This document shows, in pieces, positions 35,604 to 44,801 of a stretch of DNA of 64,000 nt. How positions within the stretch are numbered: the stretch's first letter is position 1; every line of letters begins with the position of its first letter. A program made the translations under genes and the position numbers. Source of the stretch: Fibrobacter sp. (GTDB lineage Bacteria > Fibrobacterota > Fibrobacteria > Fibrobacterales > Fibrobacteraceae); assembly GCA_017412605.1 (NCBI GenBank), contig JAFPWY010000007.1, positions 1 through 64,000 of the forward strand. Reading direction: 5' to 3'. The notes beneath the pieces were generated by a model. It made no database searches. It saw only the letters and a program-made list of their open reading frames with translations, and was not told where the DNA came from.

Positions 35604-37949
35604 ATGGCACAGCAATTACCCAGTCAAGAACAGATTATCGCTATCCTCCGTGACGAACCGATGGTCGGGAGCCGCCTGCGCAGTGCGCTCGGGCTGCCCA
35701 AGAAACAGAAAATGGCATTCAAGCAGCTGCTCGCCGACATGGTGGAGCAGGGTCTTTTAAAACGCACGAGCCACAAGGAATACCAGCTCGGTGACGGAGA
35801 AAGCCTCGAAGAAAAGCGCGACAAGCGCATCAAGAAAATTGCGGAACAGCATCCCGAAGACAATCGCCGTCTGGGTGCCCGTAGCCGTCGCCAGAACGAC
35901 AAATCCACCGAGACCCGCGTCAAGCGCGGCATCCTCCACCAGACGGGCGAAGAAGAATGGGAAGTCCACGAACTCGATACCGGCAAGGTGTACGAGATGT
36001 GCCACCGTAGGCAAGCCCCGGGCAAGGAAGGCGAGACCATCAGCTTCACGCTGTACCCGCACCCGAAACTCAAGCACAGCTATCTCGCCAAGGTGGACCA
36101 CAGCGCCGATGCCCTGAACATCAGTTGGGACGAAGTCAAGACGAAGTTCATGAATGACGCGAACCTCCCCAAGGATTTCCCGCCCGCCGTGAAGAAATAC
36201 GTGGACAGCGTCAAGGAACCTTGCGGCAAGGATTTCAAGGGCCGTGTAGATTACAGGCAGACGACAATTCTCTGCATCGACCCCGAAGGCGCCATGGACC
36301 ACGACGACGCCATCAGCGTAGAACGCACGCCTAAGGGCGGCTACAAGCTGGGCGTGCACATTGCGGACGTGAGCTACTACGTACCTGAAGGAAGCGAACT
36401 CGACGAAGAGGCGCTGGAAAGGAGCTATACGCAGTACTTGCCGTGGACCGCCGTGCCGATGCTCCCCGAGAAACTTTCGAGCAACGTGTGCAGCCTGCAC
36501 CAGGGCGTGGACCGTTGCGCATTCACCTGCATGATGGAACTTGACAAGCACGCCAACGTGCTCAGCTGGGATTTCCACCGCAGCATCGTGAAGATTACCA
36601 AGTCCATCACCTACGAGCAGGCGATGGAGATGATGAAGGAAGGCGACGACGACATCAAGGCACTCGCTGAAGTGACCGCACTCCTCAAGAAGAACCGTAC
36701 CAAGGATGGCCTCCTGGAATTCCAGAGCACCGAATTCGGCTGCAAGTTCAACGAAAAGGGCGAACCCGAAAAGATTTACCCGCGCCTCACCGACGAAAGC
36801 AACTCGTGGGTCGAGGAATGCATGCTCATCGCGAACAACTGCTGCGCCAAGGAACTCAAGAAGCGTAAGCTCCAGGGCATCTACCGTATCCACGAAGCGC
36901 CGGACACCAAGGACATCATGGAACTGTACTACATGTACCCGGACCTGTTCAAGGATTCCCCGGTGATGCTCCGTGATCTGGGCAAGCCCCGCAGCGGCGA
37001 CACGAACCTGAACCCGACAGCATTCAAGCTGTACGAACACCTGGTGAAGCGCGCCGAGGGCGACGAGACGCTCACGAACCGCATTTTGCGCAGCATGCAG
37101 AAGGCGCACTACGACAGCAACAGCTTTGGCCACTTCGCGCTGAACTGGCAAGACTACGCACACTTCACTAGCCCCATCCGCCGCTACGCCGACCTTTGGT
37201 GCCACCGCGAACTGGCGCGCAAGGGCAAGGAAATCAACGCCGAACGCAAGAACAGCGTGATTGAAGTTTGCGATTTGATTTCGGCAAACGAAGTCAAGAA
37301 CCAGAAAATCGAACGCATCGCCATCAAGGTGTGCAGCTGCTGGATTTTGAAGAGCCGTATCGGCGACGATTTCGAGGCGACTGTCACGGGCATCGAGGAA
37401 TGGGGAATCTACGTTTCCATCGCAGACCCGATTGCCGAAGGGCTCGTGCGCTTCCGCGACATCGCGGGCGATGACTTCTACGTGTTCAACCCGGACCAAG
37501 GCCTTGCCTTCGGCAAGAAGAGCGGGCGCACGTTCCGCCGCGGCGACAAGGTGCTTGCGCGCCTTCTGAGGGTGGACCCTCTGCGCGGTCAGGCGGACTT
37601 CAGTATCATCGAAAAACTCAGTTCCGAACCGAAAAAGCGCCGCCGCCAGGGCGACCGAAGCAACGAGGATCGCGCCGACCGCGCCGCCGCGGCGGAAGCC
37701 CTCGGCTACGTAAGCCAGCCCGACTTCGACGATGAACCGGAATACGCTTCTGCAGGGAGCCACAGGAACCGCGGTGGTCGCAAGGGCAATTCACGCGGGG
37801 GCAAGTTCGACGCCGACGCCCCGAGTTTCGAACGTACCGGACGCGGGCCGCGCAACCGTGCCGAACGCCGTGCAGCCCAACAAGGCGACGATTTCCATGT
37901 AGCAAGCAAGCCGCGCAAGACAAAGGGCGGACGCTTCCGCAAGAGGTAA
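35604..37949 (+). CDS. rnr: Ribonuclease R
   Basis: A 781-residue RNB-family 3'-5' exoribonuclease. An N-terminal winged-helix region (LRSALGLPKKQKMAFKQLLADM) and cold-shock-like domains come first. The RNB catalytic core includes CIDPEGAMDHDDAIS (metal-binding Asp residues), LGVHIADVSYYV, MLPEKLSSNVCSL and HFTSPIRRYADLWCHR. An S1 domain (FEATVTGIEEWGIYVSI) and a long Lys/Arg/Gly-rich tail follow. ATG comes immediately after the plsC TAA. Confidence 0.95.
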   Translation: MAQQLPSQEQIIAILRDEPMVGSRLRSALGLPKKQKMAFKQLLADMVEQGLLKRTSHKEYQLGDGESLEEKRDKRIKKIAEQHPEDNRRLGARSRRQNDKSTETRVKRGILHQTGEEEWEVHELDTGKVYEMCHRRQAPGKEGETISFTLYPHPKLKHSYLAKVDHSADALNISWDEVKTKFMNDANLPKDFPPAVKKYVDSVKEPCGKDFKGRVDYRQTTILCIDPEGAMDHDDAISVERTPKGGYKLGVHIADVSYYVPEGSELDEEALERSYTQYLPWTAVPMLPEKLSSNVCSLHQGVDRCAFTCMMELDKHANVLSWDFHRSIVKITKSITYEQAMEMMKEGDDDIKALAEVTALLKKNRTKDGLLEFQSTEFGCKFNEKGEPEKIYPRLTDESNSWVEECMLIANNCCAKELKKRKLQGIYRIHEAPDTKDIMELYYMYPDLFKDSPVMLRDLGKPRSGDTNLNPTAFKLYEHLVKRAEGDETLTNRILRSMQKAHYDSNSFGHFALNWQDYAHFTSPIRRYADLWCHRELARKGKEINAERKNSVIEVCDLISANEVKNQKIERIAIKVCSCWILKSRIGDDFEATVTGIEEWGIYVSIADPIAEGLVRFRDIAGDDFYVFNPDQGLAFGKKSGRTFRRGDKVLARLLRVDPLRGQADFSIIEKLSSEPKKRRRQGDRSNEDRADRAAAAEALGYVSQPDFDDEPEYASAGSHRNRGGRKGNSRGGKFDADAPSFERTGRGPRNRAERRAAQQGDDFHVASKPRKTKGGRFRKR

Positions 37950-37950
37950 T

Positions 37951-38892
37951 ATGCCGAACTACAGGAAAATCGCCCTCTACGCCAGCTACCAGACCGGGAA
38001 AGACCTTCCCGGCTATGTGAAGTTCGCACTCAGGCACCTGGCCGCGACCGATTTCCATGTCGTGCTGCTGACAAACGAACGCGAGCTATCGAACGAGTCG
38101 TGCGAATTCATCGCCGATAATGGCATCGAGCTGTTCTTCACGCACAACCACGGTTTCGACTTTGGCATGTGGCACCGTTACCTCAAGCTCAAGGTCAACA
38201 GTCCGGCTGCAAACGGCACGCAAGACGCCATGGGCAATCTCGACAGGCTCCTTATCCTGAACGATTCCATTGTCTATTTCCAGAACAACTTCGAGAAGTT
38301 CTTCGACGAAGCCGAAAAGAGCAGCGCCGACGTGGTTTCGCTCACCAGCAGCAACGAATTCTTCCCGCACCTCCAATCTTTCTTCCTTTACATGAAGCAG
38401 CCTGCACTCGGGGCCTTCTTCATGCACCTCTTCGAGACGCCCGAGCAGGAGACCTTTGAGGCGACTGTCCGCAACATGGAAGTCGGCCTGAGCGGAAAAT
38501 TCGTCGAGGCGGAAGTCCGCATGGAAGCGCTCTACCCCACAACGGGCAGTCCGCTGTTCGCCTACAGGGACCTTGTTGAGCAAGGAGCAGGCTTCATCAA
38601 GCGCAAGTTACTGCAGCGAAGATTCAAGTTCAAGGAAAAATTGCACTTCATCCGCAACGGCGCAATCGAAACGCTCAACACCGACTACGCGGCCCTCATC
38701 AAGAAGGCTGGACTTGCGCCGGACTTCAGCGAAGACTGGATTCCCGAACTCCGTGAATCCTTCGTCAGGCACAAAGCCGATCTCGTCTGGGAAAACGCAT
38801 TCGACAAAATCGGATGGCCGCTGCTCCGCACAGCAATCAAGACAAAGTACAAGTTGTTACGGAAGCCCCTCAGGGGCGACGAGTACAAATAA
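37951..38892 (+). CDS. RgpF-like (rhamnan synthesis F) protein
   Basis: A 313-residue protein of the RgpF family, found in surface polysaccharide biosynthesis and probably a glycosyltransferase-like enzyme. Blocks are IALYASYQTG, FFTHNHGFDFGMWHRYL, LLILNDSIVYF, and DVVSLTSSNEFFPHLQSFFLYM. It starts one base after rnr. No other polysaccharide genes are nearby, so the target glycan is unknown. Confidence 0.78.
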   Translation: MPNYRKIALYASYQTGKDLPGYVKFALRHLAATDFHVVLLTNERELSNESCEFIADNGIELFFTHNHGFDFGMWHRYLKLKVNSPAANGTQDAMGNLDRLLILNDSIVYFQNNFEKFFDEAEKSSADVVSLTSSNEFFPHLQSFFLYMKQPALGAFFMHLFETPEQETFEATVRNMEVGLSGKFVEAEVRMEALYPTTGSPLFAYRDLVEQGAGFIKRKLLQRRFKFKEKLHFIRNGAIETLNTDYAALIKKAGLAPDFSEDWIPELRESFVRHKADLVWENAFDKIGWPLLRTAIKTKYKLLRKPLRGDEYK

Positions 38893-38910
38893 ACCCGTCG
38901 GCCCCCTTCG

Positions 38911-39810
38911 TCACTTCACTTTAAAGAAGGTGGTTACCTGGATGGAATCCTTTTCCTCCATCCCGTTTTCGTAATGCGTGAATCCCAAAGTCCAGGTAAC
39001 CGTAGTATCTGAATTCAACTGGCTAGCATTATTGAACAGATACACACACTCTTCAGCAGGCCGCTTGGCAGGCAAAGTCCACTCTGAAAATTTCTGGGCA
39101 ATCTGTACGAAGTATTTCATCTTGCGCACATCTGCCAACGGGAAACCGGAAAAAGAAAGCCTCGAATTGACCTTGATGCTGCCTTTCCCTCCCAACAGCG
39201 TGTCGCGCACGTCTAGGGTGTCAAAGAAATTGCGCATCGCAGTAGAATCAAACGGATTGCGTCCCGGTTCGTAAACAAATTCTGGCGGAATATAGTCGGT
39301 CCGACGATGCTCGCCATAGTTGACAAAAATCGTATCGGTCCTTGCCTTGTACGTTTTCTTGTACAGCGTGGCATAAACTGTATCCATGATGGTCACATAA
39401 TATTTGTTGGAATCAAGAGGGTCTATAGAGCCGATATATACCAACTGATAGCTATCGGGCTTCGGCTTAACCATTGGCACAAAGTCGTTCTTGCACGAAA
39501 AGGATTTTTCGTCAAAATCGCATTTCATAATGCTTGAATTTCGCGAAAGCGTGTCCAGACGACCCAACGAATCCCTATAAACAAGCGAAGTAACAGAATC
39601 TACAATCTCGACAACCTTCTCTACCGTATCCCTATAGACGACAACTGTATCGTGGAAAAAAATCGTGTCGACCGGCAAAGCAGCGCACAAGGCGGTATCG
39701 GGAGCTTCCCCGGTCGACTCTAAAGGAGACTCTGCCGAGCAAGCCGTGATGAGCGAGAGCACAAACATCACCAACGCAAACAGCAACAGCCTCAAAAACA
39801 CCCATTTCAT
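38911..39810 (-). CDS. Lipoprotein of unknown function
   Basis: A 299-residue lipoprotein with signal sequence ending LSLITAC (lipobox). The mature N-terminal region has repeated DT-V-Y-RD units (DTVVVYRDTVEKVVEIVD), probably an extended beta or coiled stalk. It continues into a domain ending in strands (TVTWTLGFTHYE, SIQVTTFFKVK). No family is recognised. It is convergent with the rnr block and upstream of the tandem terminators of yidC. Confidence 0.7.
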   Translation of the reverse strand: MKWVFLRLLLFALVMFVLSLITACSAESPLESTGEAPDTALCAALPVDTIFFHDTVVVYRDTVEKVVEIVDSVTSLVYRDSLGRLDTLSRNSSIMKCDFDEKSFSCKNDFVPMVKPKPDSYQLVYIGSIDPLDSNKYYVTIMDTVYATLYKKTYKARTDTIFVNYGEHRRTDYIPPEFVYEPGRNPFDSTAMRNFFDTLDVRDTLLGGKGSIKVNSRLSFSGFPLADVRKMKYFVQIAQKFSEWTLPAKRPAEECVYLFNNASQLNSDTTVTWTLGFTHYENGMEEKDSIQVTTFFKVK

Positions 39811-39962
39811 ACAAAACTCCTATCCCTGTCCAAAAAATAACACTTTCTCTGAAAAAAGGAATTATTTTATTTAATACGCACAAAAGCGTATTTGATATCA
39901 CGTAAATTCGTATTAACCTAAAAGTATGAACGAAAGAAATCCGTTTTCTCTAATTTATCCAA

Positions 39963-39990
39963 AAAAAACTCGCTAAAATGATTTAGCGGC
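39963..39990 (-). terminator. Second (distal) rho-independent terminator after yidC
   Basis: CGCTAAA (39971-39977) and TTTAGCG (39982-39988) form a perfect stem. On the minus strand it runs into an eight-T tract after one intervening AG. It lies beyond the first terminator, giving a tandem arrangement. Confidence 0.7.
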
Positions 39991-39994
39991 AATA

Positions 39995-40028
39995 AAACAA
40001 AAACCCAATAATCTCATTATTGGGTTTT
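39995..40028 (-). terminator. Rho-independent terminator of the rpmH-yidC operon
   Basis: AAACCCAATAAT (40001-40012) pairs with ATTATTGGGTTT (40016-40027) around a CTC loop. T residues follow on the minus strand. It lies 24 bases after the yidC stop codon. Confidence 0.88.
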
Positions 40029-40051
40029 ATTTTTTATACTAATTCTTTTTT

Positions 40052-41878
40052 TTACTTCACGATTTCAGCGTCTTGCACCTTCTTGCCATTGATGGTCTTG
40101 GGCGCAGAGCCTGTGTCGCGGCGGATAATCTTGTACTGGATAATGCTCCAGATGTTCGAAACGATCCAGTAGAGCACGAGGCCGGAGGGCATCACCGCAC
40201 TGAACAGGAACATCATCGCAGGCATCATCCACACCATCATCTTCTGCTGGGCAGGATCCATGCCGGCACTACCGCTCATGGTAACCTTCGTCTGGAAGTA
40301 TGTGGTAACCACCATGATAATCGGGAGCAGAGCGAGGCCCGACGGCATGAGGTACGGGATCGAGATGCCGCTCCAGATTACGTCGCTACGGCTGAGGTCA
40401 GAAATCCAGAGGAACGCGGGCATGCCACGGAGTTCGATGGCGCGGCCGAGCACAAAGAAGAGGCCCATGAAAATCGGCATCTGGATGAGCATCGGGAGGC
40501 AGCCGCCGGAGCAACTGGCGAGCGGGTTCACGCCGTTCTTGGAATAAAGTTCCATGATGGCGGCCTGCTTCTTCTGCGGATCGCTCCTGTACTTCACGTT
40601 GATTTCGTCGAGCTGCGGCTTGAGCTTGCTCATGGCCGAGGTGGACTTCATCTGCTTCACGGTGAACGGAGTCGTAATGCCGCGGACAATGAAGGTCACG
40701 AGGATGATGGCGACACCGTAGTTCGGAATCATGGAGAAGAAGAACTTGAGGAGCTTGAGCAGCATGGCGCAAATCCAAACAAACCACACGTCGGCACCGC
40801 ACCATTTCCAGCCGCTCACGATAACCTTCTCGTAACCCTTGCCGTAGGGAGAAACTTCGTCCCAAGAAAGCGGGAGGACCATAAAGTCGTAGCTGAGAGA
40901 ATCCGAACCGCGGAGTTCGTCGGTAACGGCAATCTTGTAGGTACCCGGATCATATTCGTTGTCGGCAATCTTCATCGGCTTCGCTTCGAGCGTTGCGGGA
41001 ACCGGGGTATCGAACTGCACAGCCATGGCGACATACTTGCGACGGATACCCGCCCAAGACATATTGCCGTCGTTGAACTTTTCAGGATCGCGAACCATTT
41101 CGCGTTCCACGCCGCTACCGGCGCTGTAAATCACTTCGCTAAAGAAGTAGCTCGTACCGCCAAAGCTCTTGCCCTTCGGGATAACTTCGGTTTCCTTCAT
41201 ACCGCCCTTCCAAGCCAGTTCGTAGGCTTCGGGCATGAAGCCGACAAAACGGTTCACCTGGCGCACGGCGGCGCCGTCCTTGGTAAATCCGTAGCTACGC
41301 ACGACCTTGTTGCCGTTGGCATCAGAGAACACGAACTCGACCGTAGCCTTGTCTTCGACAACAATCTTTTCGGGAGCATCAACAGCGAACATGGCTTCGC
41401 TCAAGTCGGCCTTGCCAAGCTTGAGGTCGAGGGCACCGAGCGCCGTATCCTGGATGAGTTCGGGGAAAGCGCCCGTAGAATCGGGAAGCGCCTTCACAAT
41501 AACGCTCTGCACCTTGCCGCCCTTGTTGCTAAGCGTCATGATGAACTTTTCGGTCTCGACAACGACCGTGCGCGGCTCAATAACAACCGGAGCAGGAGCC
41601 GATGCGGAATCCACGGCGGCAGAATCCGACGGGGCAGCGCTAGAATCCTCGGAAGAACCGGCATCGCCCAGCACCGGGGCGGCCTTGAGTTCGGGGGTCT
41701 TGGTCGGGAGCACCAGTTCGCTTGCAACAGAAGAATCCTTCTGCACTACCGCAGCAGCAGCCTTCTTCGCCTTGGCCTGGGCAGCAGCCTGGGCTTCGGC
41801 ATTGGAAGCGTTCGTCGTCATCCACCAGATGACAATCGCAGCGATAAGGATGGAACCGATAATTGTATTCTTGTTCAT
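40052..41878 (-). CDS. yidC: Membrane protein insertase YidC
   Basis: A 608-residue Oxa1/YidC family insertase of the inner membrane. The N-terminal TM1 (TIIGSILIAAIVIWWM) is followed by an Ala/Lys-rich stretch and a Ser/Ala/Pro linker. A periplasmic beta domain (about 110-340) and the conserved five-helix core follow, with PNYGVAIILVTFIVRGITTPF, MSKLKPQLDEINVKY, GVNPLASCSGGCLPMLIQMP and GLVLYWIVSNIWSIIQY. It overlaps yidD by four bases. Confidence 0.97.
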   Translation of the reverse strand: MNKNTIIGSILIAAIVIWWMTTNASNAEAQAAAQAKAKKAAAAVVQKDSSVASELVLPTKTPELKAAPVLGDAGSSEDSSAAPSDSAAVDSASAPAPVVIEPRTVVVETEKFIMTLSNKGGKVQSVIVKALPDSTGAFPELIQDTALGALDLKLGKADLSEAMFAVDAPEKIVVEDKATVEFVFSDANGNKVVRSYGFTKDGAAVRQVNRFVGFMPEAYELAWKGGMKETEVIPKGKSFGGTSYFFSEVIYSAGSGVEREMVRDPEKFNDGNMSWAGIRRKYVAMAVQFDTPVPATLEAKPMKIADNEYDPGTYKIAVTDELRGSDSLSYDFMVLPLSWDEVSPYGKGYEKVIVSGWKWCGADVWFVWICAMLLKLLKFFFSMIPNYGVAIILVTFIVRGITTPFTVKQMKSTSAMSKLKPQLDEINVKYRSDPQKKQAAIMELYSKNGVNPLASCSGGCLPMLIQMPIFMGLFFVLGRAIELRGMPAFLWISDLSRSDVIWSGISIPYLMPSGLALLPIIMVVTTYFQTKVTMSGSAGMDPAQQKMMVWMMPAMMFLFSAVMPSGLVLYWIVSNIWSIIQYKIIRRDTGSAPKTINGKKVQDAEIVK

Positions 41879-42138
41879 CTTTTTTCCTTGGGAGGCGGCA
41901 CAGGATCGTATCCGCCTTTACAGAATGGGTTGCATCTCAATACTCTAAAAACCGCAAGATAGAAACCTTTGAAGGGTCCGTGCACCCGCAGAGCCTCGAT
42001 TGCATACTGGGAGCACGTCGGCTGGAACCTGCACACACCCCGGAAAAAGTAGGGGTGAATCAACTGGTACAACCGGATCGGCAGCACAAGCGCCGCAGAA
42101 AGCGCATTCTTAACCTTTTGCCACATCCGCAGGCCCAT
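41875..42138 (-). CDS. yidD: Membrane protein insertion efficiency factor YidD
   Basis: An 87-residue protein with the signature GVCRFQPTCSQYAIEALRVHG and RVLRCNPFCKGGYDPVP, including the conserved Cys residues. It assists YidC-dependent insertion at the inner face of the membrane. The start at 42138 overlaps rnpA by 29 bases; Met at 42126 is a possible shorter start. Confidence 0.93.
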   Translation of the reverse strand: MGLRMWQKVKNALSAALVLPIRLYQLIHPYFFRGVCRFQPTCSQYAIEALRVHGPFKGFYLAVFRVLRCNPFCKGGYDPVPPPKEKR

Positions 42139-42472
42139 CCCATTCCATCTTATGAAAAATCTTCAGGGCAGATTCGCGAAGGCGTTCCGGGGACATCTCA
42201 CTGGCACTGTCGGTCACAACGACCATGGCCCACACGGGCTTCTTTATCGAGGGGACCATCCCAAAAAACAAAGGCCGCAAGACTCTGCGACACTTGTTGC
42301 GGTAAACCGCGTTACCGTTTTTCTTTTTTGCCAAAAAGCAGAAACGACAATAGCCGTCCGGGCTTTCAATCCACTTCATCGATAACGATGGAGAGCGGAC
42401 GAATTTCCCTTGGACGGCGACTTGCCGATAAGCGGGTTGCGTCGGCAGACGGTAAGAACGCAGAGTGGCTAT
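42110..42472 (-). CDS. rnpA: Ribonuclease P protein component, probable AUA start
   Basis: The basic protein cofactor of RNase P. The signature is AKKKNGNAVYRNKCRRVLRP (consensus KKxGnAVxRNrxKRxlR). The first in-frame ATG, at 42379, would remove the conserved N-terminal part LRSYRLPTQPAYRQVAVQGK, which continues in frame upstream. The only start with ideal spacing is ATA at 42472, seven bases after a perfect GGAGG; no in-frame ATG, GTG or TTG exists between the rpmH stop and 42379. With that start the protein has 120 residues, the normal RnpA length. A CTG at 42463 is a weaker alternative. It overlaps yidD. Confidence 0.88.
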   Translation of the reverse strand: MATLRSYRLPTQPAYRQVAVQGKFVRSPSLSMKWIESPDGYCRFCFLAKKKNGNAVYRNKCRRVLRPLFFGMVPSIKKPVWAMVVVTDSASEMSPERLRESALKIFHKMEWDGPADVAKG

Positions 42473-42487
42473 GAGCCAACCTCCGAC

Positions 42488-42643
42488 TTACTTCTTGTAG
42501 ACGGAATCGCTGACAGTGAGACGCTTGCGGCCCTTGGCACGACGGCGGCTCAAAACGGCGCGACCCCAGCGGTCTTCCATACGAGCCATGAAACCATGCT
42601 TGTTGACACGCTTACGATTGTGAGGCTGGAATGTTCTTTTCAT
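42488..42643 (-). CDS. rpmH: 50S ribosomal protein L34
   Basis: A 51-residue ribosomal protein read as [18 protein letters not shown] at the start and [14 protein letters not shown] near the end, a full match to L34. AAGG lies nine bases before the ATG. It is the first gene of the operon rpmH-rnpA-yidD-yidC; dnaA is not adjacent in this window. Confidence 0.97.
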   Translation of the reverse strand: MKRTFQPHNRKRVNKHGFMARMEDRWGRAVLSRRRAKGRKRLTVSDSVYKK

Positions 42644-42682
42644 TGTCTTAACCTTTATAAAAAAGCGAATTTTTGGAACTCA

Positions 42683-42710
42683 AATTTAGTAAAAAGCCTG
42701 TATAAATCAA
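42683..42710 (-). promoter_or_regulatory. Candidate promoter of the rpmH operon
   Basis: On the minus strand TTGATT (42710-42705) and TAAATT (42688-42683) are separated by 16 bases. They lie 40 bases upstream of the rpmH start codon. They resemble -35 and -10 boxes; the assignment is by eye. Confidence 0.4.
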
Positions 42711-42770
42711 GGGGTTAGAATGCACCGAAACCCCTTTTTGGGCATTTTTCACGACTTATTAACATTTTAC

Positions 42771-43987
42771 TCACTCCGCATCACCGGAAGCACGCATACG
42801 CCTGCGGGCTCGGGAGCCGGGACGGTTGCGGCGGAGCTTCTTCTTGAAGGGGGCCGGCTGCGTATCCCCCGCCTTCGCGACAGGGGCCTGTTTCACGACA
42901 GGTTTCTGCGCATTTTGGAACTTCTGGGGCTTCTGGGGGTTCTGCACCTTCTTTTCGCCGCCCTGCTTTTTCCCTTGGGCGTTTCCGGAATTTTCGCGGC
43001 GGGCCTTGTCGCGAGGCATCCTGCCGCGCGCATTGCGGAATTCGCTTTCGGGAGTTTCCTTTTGCGGGGGCGGGAGTCTGTCGCCACCAGCACGCGAATT
43101 TCCTCTTTCTTGAACTTCCCGAGCGCTTCCTGGCGGCGGTTCTGGCTCTTGTTGCCGTGAATGGCTGAGCACTTCACGCCCGCCTTTTCGAGCACGCGGA
43201 CAATCTTATCGGCACCATGTTTCGTGCGGCAGAAAACGAGCACTTTCTGCATCTCGGGGTGGCCGGCGAGCAGTTCCTTGAGAAGAGCTCCCTTGCGGCG
43301 CTTGTCAATGCGGTAAAGTTCCTGGTGGATGCGCTCGATGGGCGTACTCTGCGGAGCGACCTCGACGCGCACCGGATCTGCATGGAGAATCGATTTCGCC
43401 AAATCTAGAATGCTGTCGGGCATGGTCGCACTGAAAAACAGGTTCTGCCTGTTCTGCGGCAAGAGCGCCACCACCTTGCGGATGTCGTGGATAAAGCCCA
43501 TATCGAGCATACGGTCGGCCTCGTCCAGCACAAAGACTTCCAGCTTCTTGAGGCTCACCGCCTTCTGGCCGATCAAGTCGAGCAGGCGTCCCGGAGTCGC
43601 GACAAGCACATCGACGCCACGGATAAGGTTCCTCTTTTGCGAAGCGTCGTTCACGCCACCAAAAATACAGGCCGTCGAAATCGCCGTAAACTGTGCATAC
43701 TGCCTAAAGCACTCCTCCACCTGGATGGCGAGTTCGCGGGTCGGGAGCAGCACCAGCACGCGGCATGTCTTGGGGGCGCGGAAATTGCCCGACTCCAGCA
43801 GCCGCTGCAAAATGGGGAGCGCGAACGCGGCCGTCTTTCCCGTTCCCGTCTGGGCAATCCCCAGCAAGTCACGGCCTTCCAAAAGGCTCGGGATGGACTT
43901 TTCCTGGATCGGGGTGGGAGTTTCGTAGCCGACTGCACGAATGGCGCGCTGCAAAGGGTTAGCAAGGGGTAAATCCGCAAACATCAT
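42771..43987 (-). pseudogene. rhlE: RhlE-type DEAD-box RNA helicase gene with internal deletion and frameshift
   Basis: The frame from 43987 encodes a DEAD-box helicase: Q motif PTPIQ, AQTGTGKT, PTRELA, TPGRLLD, VLDEADRMLDMGF, FFSAT, VLVFCRTK. It runs to IRVLVATD near 43080. The next residues should be motif V (ARGxD) and motif VI (HRIGRTGR), but both are absent. The frame instead reads Arg/Pro-rich sequence to a stop at 42893. The natural-looking basic C-terminal tail (LPPPQKETPES to RRRMRASGDAE) sits in another frame ending at 42771. So roughly a hundred codons appear deleted at about 43080 with loss of frame. This is a real pseudogene or an assembly error. Confidence 0.75.
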
Positions 43988-44002
43988 AATAGGGCCAAAT
44001 AT

Positions 44003-44025
44003 AGAAAAACGGGGAAGCCCCCGTT
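44003..44025 (-). terminator. Rho-independent terminator after the BASS-alkD operon
   Basis: AACGGGG (44008-44014) and CCCCGTT (44019-44025) form a 7-bp stem with a 4-base loop. TTTTT follows on the minus strand. It lies 23 bases after the AlkD-family stop codon and just upstream of the helicase start. Confidence 0.8.
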
Positions 44026-44047
44026 AAATACATAAAAGAAGCAGGCT

Positions 44048-44800
44048 TTACTTCAGTGAACGCAGGATCGCCTTCTGCTCGTCGGTGATGCGATAGCTCT
44101 CACAGGCCTTCTGGATGGACTTCGCGTGAATCCACGGCGAAAGTTTGCGACCCTTGATGTAGGGGAATGCCGCTTCCCACTGCTTGGCGAGCGCCGTCGC
44201 AAAGTACCAGGCGATGACCATCTGCACGTAGTAGCGGTCGGTAGGGCGTGCCGCATTTATCGAAGACCTGGCGGCACCGGTATCGGAATCGTCGAACAAG
44301 TTCTCGTCTACCGCGGCGACCATTTCCAGGTGTTTCTTGTCGAAACGTTCGTCCAGGAAAAAGTTCATGAGCATGTTCACGCCGAAACGCACCGTGTAAG
44401 GTTCGCGCGACTTGAGCCAGGCCTTGATGCGAGCCAAAAAACGAGCCTCGTCCTTGAGCAACGCCTTCGGCGACTTGCCGTCGCAAACCGCCCAGTTGTC
44501 TATGTAGGGCAAGAACTGCTCGATACGGCGCAAGCACTCGTCAAAATCCTTGATGCGTTCCACCACAAAGAGATGGACCTGATTTTCTTCGAAACACTTG
44601 TGCGGAAGCTTGTCCAAAAAACTCGCGATATCTTTTGGCAAGGTTTTTGCGGCAAACTCCTTCGCAATCTTTCGCATCGTAGGCACGCGCACGCCGATAA
44701 TCCTTTTCTTGTCGATGTTCGGCAACAGCGATGCGTGAAAGTCCCTGTATTTCAGGTCCTGTTCGGCAAGGAGTCGCTTGACAAGTTCGGCGGGAGTCAT
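44048..44800 (-). CDS. AlkD-family DNA alkylation repair protein
   Basis: A 250-residue all-alpha HEAT-like-repeat protein of the AlkD family (DNA glycosylases for alkylated bases). Conserved blocks are IIGVRVPTMRKIAKEF, ENQVHLFVVERIKD, YIDNWAVCDGKSPKAL (the catalytic Asp region), YTVRFGVNMLMNFFLDERF and DRYYVQMVIAWYFATAL. One base separates it from the BASS-type transporter stop codon, so the two are co-transcribed. Confidence 0.88.
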   Translation of the reverse strand: MTPAELVKRLLAEQDLKYRDFHASLLPNIDKKRIIGVRVPTMRKIAKEFAAKTLPKDIASFLDKLPHKCFEENQVHLFVVERIKDFDECLRRIEQFLPYIDNWAVCDGKSPKALLKDEARFLARIKAWLKSREPYTVRFGVNMLMNFFLDERFDKKHLEMVAAVDENLFDDSDTGAARSSINAARPTDRYYVQMVIAWYFATALAKQWEAAFPYIKGRKLSPWIHAKSIQKACESYRITDEQKAILRSLK

Positions 44801-44801
44801 A

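Noticed and set aside
42711-42739. GGGGTT/AACCCC stem followed by TTTTT as a plus-strand terminator
   Set aside because: No plus-strand gene precedes it; the stem is only six base pairs with a long loop. It lies between two minus-strand genes, so its role is unclear.
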